A DNA stretch of 8,819 bases from JAOTYV01 sp041557595 (GTDB taxonomy: Bacteria > Pseudomonadota > Alphaproteobacteria > UBA8366). Shown piece by piece: positions 5,705 through 8,819 of this stretch; within the stretch, counting starts at the first letter, position 1, and each line of letters starts with the position of its first letter. A program made the position numbers and the translations under genes. Below the pieces are notes generated by a model. It saw nothing but the letters and a program-made list of their open reading frames with translations. It had not been told where the DNA came from and ran no database searches. Where the stretch lies: NCBI GenBank assembly GCA_041557595.1, contig JBFFGE010000186.1, forward strand, positions 1 through 8,819, written 5' to 3'.

Positions 5705-7164
5705 CGGTCGGCGGCGTTCGATTGTGCCGGGGCAACGATGCATTCGGGCGGCAAGGTGATGGTGACGCATGTCCCTTTGCCGAGCGTGCTGTCGAGATCG
5801 AGCATGCCGCCATGGAGTTCGGTGAGCGATTGGGCAAGCGAGAGGCCGAGACCGAGGCCGGCCCCCGCGCCGCGGCGGCCGACATTGCGATCGACCTGAC
5901 CGAAGGGTGTCAGCACCTTATCGATATCCTGTTTGGCAATGCCAATTCCCGTGTCGCGAACGTGAATTTTCAGGCCGCCCTGTCCGGTCGGCTCGGCGGA
6001 AACCGCAATTTCGCCGTTCACCGGCGTAAACTTGGCGGCATTGCCGAGGAGATTGAGCAGGATTTGCTTAAACCGGCGCACGTCGACCCGAAGGATTGGC
6101 GCGGGCGCATCGATCCTGGCATGGAGTGCGGCGGTTGGCCGTTCCGCCGCGCTTTTCTGCATCCCGATGCATTCGTCGGCAATGTCCTGCAGCGATATTT
6201 CCGTGATTTCCAGGTCCGTTTTGCCGAATTCGACGCGCGACATATCGAGTATATCTTCAACCAAGGCAAGGAGATGCTTGCTGCTGGACGCAATGTAGTC
6301 GAGATATTCCGCTCGTTTGGAAGGATCCGTATCGCCGAGCTTTTTCATCCGCAAGGCGTCGGTAAAACCGATTATGGCGTTGAGTGGCGTCCGCAGTTCA
6401 TGGCTCATTTTTGCCAGGAAATCGGATTTTGCGCGGCTGGCTTCTTCCACCTTGACGTTCTGATGAAACAGCGCGAGCCGGTCGGAGTGATGATTCTCGA
6501 TCAAGCGGTCGCGATGACGCACCAGAACAAGGATCATCAAGTACAGCAGCGCCAGCGTAAGCGCGACGACGGTAATCTGCAGTTGCTGCGAGAATTTGAT
6601 GCGCTCCAGCAAGCCGCTCACGTCATAGTAGATCTCGAAAACCGCGCGAATTTCGTCATTCTTCGTTCGGATCGGAATATAGCTGGAGAGGACATCTCGG
6701 TCCTCCACCGTGTGCTCGAAGGCGCTGAAGCTGTTTCGATGGATGAGTTCGCTCGCCACCGTACCGTTGCGCGCGGCGAGAAATCCCGCGTTCTTCCCCT
6801 TGCCTTCGCCTATTTGCGCAGGGTCGCTGGAAAATACCGTCAGGCCGGTCAGATCGTAGATCTTGATCTTCAGGACCGGCGTATCGCGGACCAAATCGAG
6901 AGCAAGTGCGCGAATTTCACCGAGTTTCGGATGCTCCCTCAGGTGATCGATGCTCATCGTGGGAGCGTCGGCGACGAATGAATCGATTCGCGGCCAAACG
7001 TAATTCGCGAATGCGTGCGCCATCGACACGTTATTGCGTTCGGCGATCTGGCTCATGCCGGCGCGCAGGGATTGGGTATAGAGAACCGCCAGAATGACGC
7101 CCGCCACGACGATGACGGTCCCGCTAATCAGCGGGAAATATCTAAAACCTAAAGAATTTTTCAT
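5701..7164 (-). CDS. Membrane-bound sensor histidine kinase
   Basis: A 487-residue inner-membrane kinase that should autophosphorylate on H255 and pass phosphate to a response regulator, which is not in this window. In order: a short N-tail, TM1 (about 10-29), a periplasmic sensor region of about 165 residues ending in an SSYIPI...FEIYYD segment that looks Cache/PAS-like, TM2 (about 195-215), a charged linker, HisKA with KMSHELRTPLNAIIGF (252-267), then the ATPase domain: N box FKQILLNLLGNAAKF (365-379), G1 DTGIGI (404-409), F box LTPFGQ (418-423) and a glycine-rich G2 (GAGAGLGLGLSLA, 432-444). No HAMP domain is obvious between TM2 and HisKA. I chose the ATG at 7164 (MKNSLGF), which puts TM1 near the N-terminus. 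A GTG at 7212 or ATG at 7200 would add 16 or 12 residues rich in charge. The gene converges on the SBP-fold gene and ends inside a palindrome. The signal it senses is unknown. Confidence 0.9.
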   Translation of the reverse strand: MKNSLGFRYFPLISGTVIVVAGVILAVLYTQSLRAGMSQIAERNNVSMAHAFANYVWPRIDSFVADAPTMSIDHLREHPKLGEIRALALDLVRDTPVLKIKIYDLTGLTVFSSDPAQIGEGKGKNAGFLAARNGTVASELIHRNSFSAFEHTVEDRDVLSSYIPIRTKNDEIRAVFEIYYDVSGLLERIKFSQQLQITVVALTLALLYLMILVLVRHRDRLIENHHSDRLALFHQNVKVEEASRAKSDFLAKMSHELRTPLNAIIGFTDALRMKKLGDTDPSKRAEYLDYIASSSKHLLALVEDILDMSRVEFGKTDLEITEISLQDIADECIGMQKSAAERPTAALHARIDAPAPILRVDVRRFKQILLNLLGNAAKFTPVNGEIAVSAEPTGQGGLKIHVRDTGIGIAKQDIDKVLTPFGQVDRNVGRRGAGAGLGLGLSLAQSLTELHGGMLDLDSTLGKGTCVTITLPPECIVAPAQSNAADR

Positions 7165-7240
7165 TTCAAATTTCTTCGGCAGGCAACCATGGCGGACCAT
7201 CTTCCGGTCCACGCTAGCACCGAAGAATTAACTGCGGCTT

Positions 7241-7266
7241 AACCAAACCCACTCGGTTATTTGGGT
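7241..7266 (-). terminator. Weak possible terminator after the S15 hydrolase gene
   Basis: On the minus strand, just past the hydrolase stop, ACCCA (complement of 7262-7266) can pair with TGGGT (complement of 7247-7251) across a ten-base loop, followed by TTGGTTAA. The stem is only five pairs and the T-rich tail is imperfect, so read-through into the kinase gene is quite possible. The roughly 108-base gap to the preferred kinase start could alternatively hold the kinase promoter, though I see no clear hexamers. Confidence 0.2.
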
Positions 7267-7272
7267 CTCCGG

Positions 7273-8819
7273 TCAGGCGGGAACGACCGGCAGGAGAATA
7301 TGCGACGGATGGGTGGCGGATAGATGGATCGTATTCGTTGCGATCCGGCTGCGCCGGGCGGCGCCCTCCGGCTCGCCGGTATTGGTGTTGACGTCGAAAT
7401 GCGGGAAATTACTGCTGGCGATATCGAGCCGAATCCGATGCCCGGCCTTGAACAGGTTTCCGGTGGGGAAGGTTTCGATGGTGATCGGATAAATATCGCC
7501 CGGGATCATCATGGATGGCTTTTCCCAGGAGTCGCGATATCGCGCACGCAGGATGCCATTGGTCAGGTTCATCGCGAACCCATGCGGATAGTCTTTGTTG
7601 CCGGGATAGACGTCGATGAGCTTGGCGGTGAAATCCGTGTCGGGGCAGTCCGACGAGATCCAGAGCCGAACCTCGATCGGGCCGACCACGGTGACGTCTT
7701 CCGTCAGGGGCGGGGTCTCGAATACCAGCACGTCCGGCCGTGCCGAAAGCGGCAGATAGGGCGGGGTCGACCCGAAAAAGCGCTTTTCTTCGCGCTGATC
7801 GTAGGCGCCGCCCTCCATCACGGGAGAGCCGGACGAAATCGGACCGCCAATGGTCGGGACCGGATGCAGAGGATCATGATTATAGGAGAGGGTGGCGTTG
7901 CCCGGTTGCGCAGCCGTCGCGTTCAAGGATCCATCCGCATACAAGAAATATTTCGTGAACTGCGTTTCGGGCAGCGGCCAATCCGTGCCGGTCCGCCAGG
8001 CGCCGCCATGATCCATGCGGCCGGTTTTGTTGCGGCGACCGCTGCCGCCGCCCATCACGAAGACCTGGACGCGCGGCATGTCTTCGGTTTCGTCCGGCGC
8101 GTCCTTCAACCACCGGTCCAGCCATTGCCGGCGCAGTGTCAGGAAATCGTCCGCGAGCGAGCCGTCGAGGATGGCGTCCGGGCCGAAATCCACATCGCCT
8201 GCATAGTCCAGAATTCGGTCGCCATGGGTCCAGGGGCCGAGAATCAAATTGATCGGTCCCCGTTTCTTTTCTGACAGGCCGAGGTAATTTTCGGATGCCG
8301 TCTTGGTGTAGGGGTCGTACCAGCTCGACATATGGATCATCGGCACGTCCGGCATGACATCGTAAAAACCCTTCGCATAGATGCCGGCCTTCTTCCAATA
8401 GTCGTCGAAGATTCCGGCCGTCCATTGCTCGATCAGGTAATCCTCGTATTCCGGCGCGACGGCGATCGGCGAATGTCCCTTGCGCCATGGCATGCGGGTG
8501 AACCAATCGCGAATGTCGACGGCCTTCAGGGCCGCCCCGACAACCGGATCTGCCTTCGCCGCCGTGCTTTGCAGTGCCTGCCGGTAGGCCCATGTGGCCT
8601 GCTTCAATTCGAAGGCCCCGCCTTGGCGGATACCGCTCGAATAGGCGTTCGAGAAACCGCCCGAATCCACGAACATGCAGGCGAGGCCCGGCGGGTCGAG
8701 CGACGCCAGCGCCATTTGCGTATGCGCCGCATAGGACAACCCCAAGGTGCCGATCCGGCCGTTGCACCAGGGCTGTTCGACGAGCCATTGCATCGCGTCG
8801 AAGCCGTCTTCGGCATCGT
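7273..8819 (-). CDS. CocE/NonD-family S15 serine hydrolase, 5' truncated by window edge
   Basis: This alpha/beta hydrolase of the X-Pro dipeptidyl peptidase S15/CocE group hydrolyses esters or amides; relatives include cocaine esterase and alpha-amino acid ester hydrolases. Numbering from the methionine codon at 8793, the nucleophile is S20 in GTLGLSYAAH, the acid is D160 in SSWYDPY, and the base is H190 in GPWTHG. The C-terminal jelly-roll lid follows, with VEVRLW-like VRLWISSDCPDTDF and the family-typical SSNFPHFDVNTNTGEP. The reading frame continues past 8793 to the window end with DAEDGFDA, matching the conserved DGYD-WL lead-in. The 8793 methionine is therefore internal, and roughly 80-100 N-terminal residues lie outside (CocE carries its serine near 117). 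Whether the missing part has a signal peptide cannot be seen. It is on the same strand as the kinase gene, about 108 bases upstream. Confidence 0.92.
   Translation of the reverse strand, partial: DAEDGFDAMQWLVEQPWCNGRIGTLGLSYAAHTQMALASLDPPGLACMFVDSGGFSNAYSSGIRQGGAFELKQATWAYRQALQSTAAKADPVVGAALKAVDIRDWFTRMPWRKGHSPIAVAPEYEDYLIEQWTAGIFDDYWKKAGIYAKGFYDVMPDVPMIHMSSWYDPYTKTASENYLGLSEKKRGPINLILGPWTHGDRILDYAGDVDFGPDAILDGSLADDFLTLRRQWLDRWLKDAPDETEDMPRVQVFVMGGGSGRRNKTGRMDHGGAWRTGTDWPLPETQFTKYFLYADGSLNATAAQPGNATLSYNHDPLHPVPTIGGPISSGSPVMEGGAYDQREEKRFFGSTPPYLPLSARPDVLVFETPPLTEDVTVVGPIEVRLWISSDCPDTDFTAKLIDVYPGNKDYPHGFAMNLTNGILRARYRDSWEKPSMMIPGDIYPITIETFPTGNLFKAGHRIRLDIASSNFPHFDVNTNTGEPEGAARRSRIATNTIHLSATHPSHILLPVVPA

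Noticed and set aside
5722..6981. Long plus-strand open frame opposite the histidine kinase
   Set aside because: It is antisense to a kinase with all its motifs in order; no recognisable domain in its own translation.
1..8819. CRISPR array, tRNA or rRNA genes, phage genes, toxin-antitoxin pairs
   Set aside because: No regularly spaced direct repeats, no cloverleaf-like or rRNA sequence, and no phage or toxin-type proteins were seen on either strand.

Overview
The window comes from a GC-rich proteobacterium, most likely an alphaproteobacterium. This is an inference from GC-rich third codon positions, dense gene packing and the style of the sensor kinase and CoA-transferase; no rRNA or tRNA gene is present to settle it. 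I find six substantially complete or partial chromosomal genes and the edge of one insertion sequence, with no gene-free stretch longer than about 165 bases.

Left edge (1-137): the first 17 codons of an IS481-family transposase run off the window on the minus strand. The probable outer end of the element is near position 118, only about 20 bases past the stop of the next gene.

Minus-strand pair (138-2550): a family III CoA-transferase (CaiB/BaiF) is followed, with an 8-base overlap, by a two-domain hot-dog hydratase/dehydratase of the MaoC/FAS1-like type. Together they suggest activation of a carboxylic acid as its CoA thioester, then hydration or dehydration of the acyl-CoA.

Plus-strand run (2667-5639): divergent from that pair are a PuuE-type (allantoinase-like) polysaccharide-deacetylase-fold protein, a TauD/TfdA-type Fe(II)/2-oxoglutarate dioxygenase 11 bases downstream, and, after a 163-base gap, an NMT1/THI5-like substrate-binding-fold protein with no signal peptide and no transporter partners in view. 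The compact divergent control region at 2551-2666 carries a perfect TATAAT.

Right part (5640-8819): a 50-base near-perfect palindrome separates the plus-strand run from a convergent membrane histidine kinase. Upstream of the kinase, on the same strand, is a CocE/NonD-type S15 serine hydrolase whose N-terminus lies outside the window.

Best reading: positions 138-5639 look like a small catabolic island for an unidentified, possibly nitrogen-containing or cyclic organic compound: oxygenation (dioxygenase), C-N or ring hydrolysis (PuuE-like), CoA transfer (CaiB) and hydration (MaoC-like), plus a cytoplasmic binding-protein-fold enzyme or sensor. Each family call is well supported by motifs. The substrate and the idea that these genes form one pathway are inference. 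The kinase and S15 hydrolase are probably separate units.
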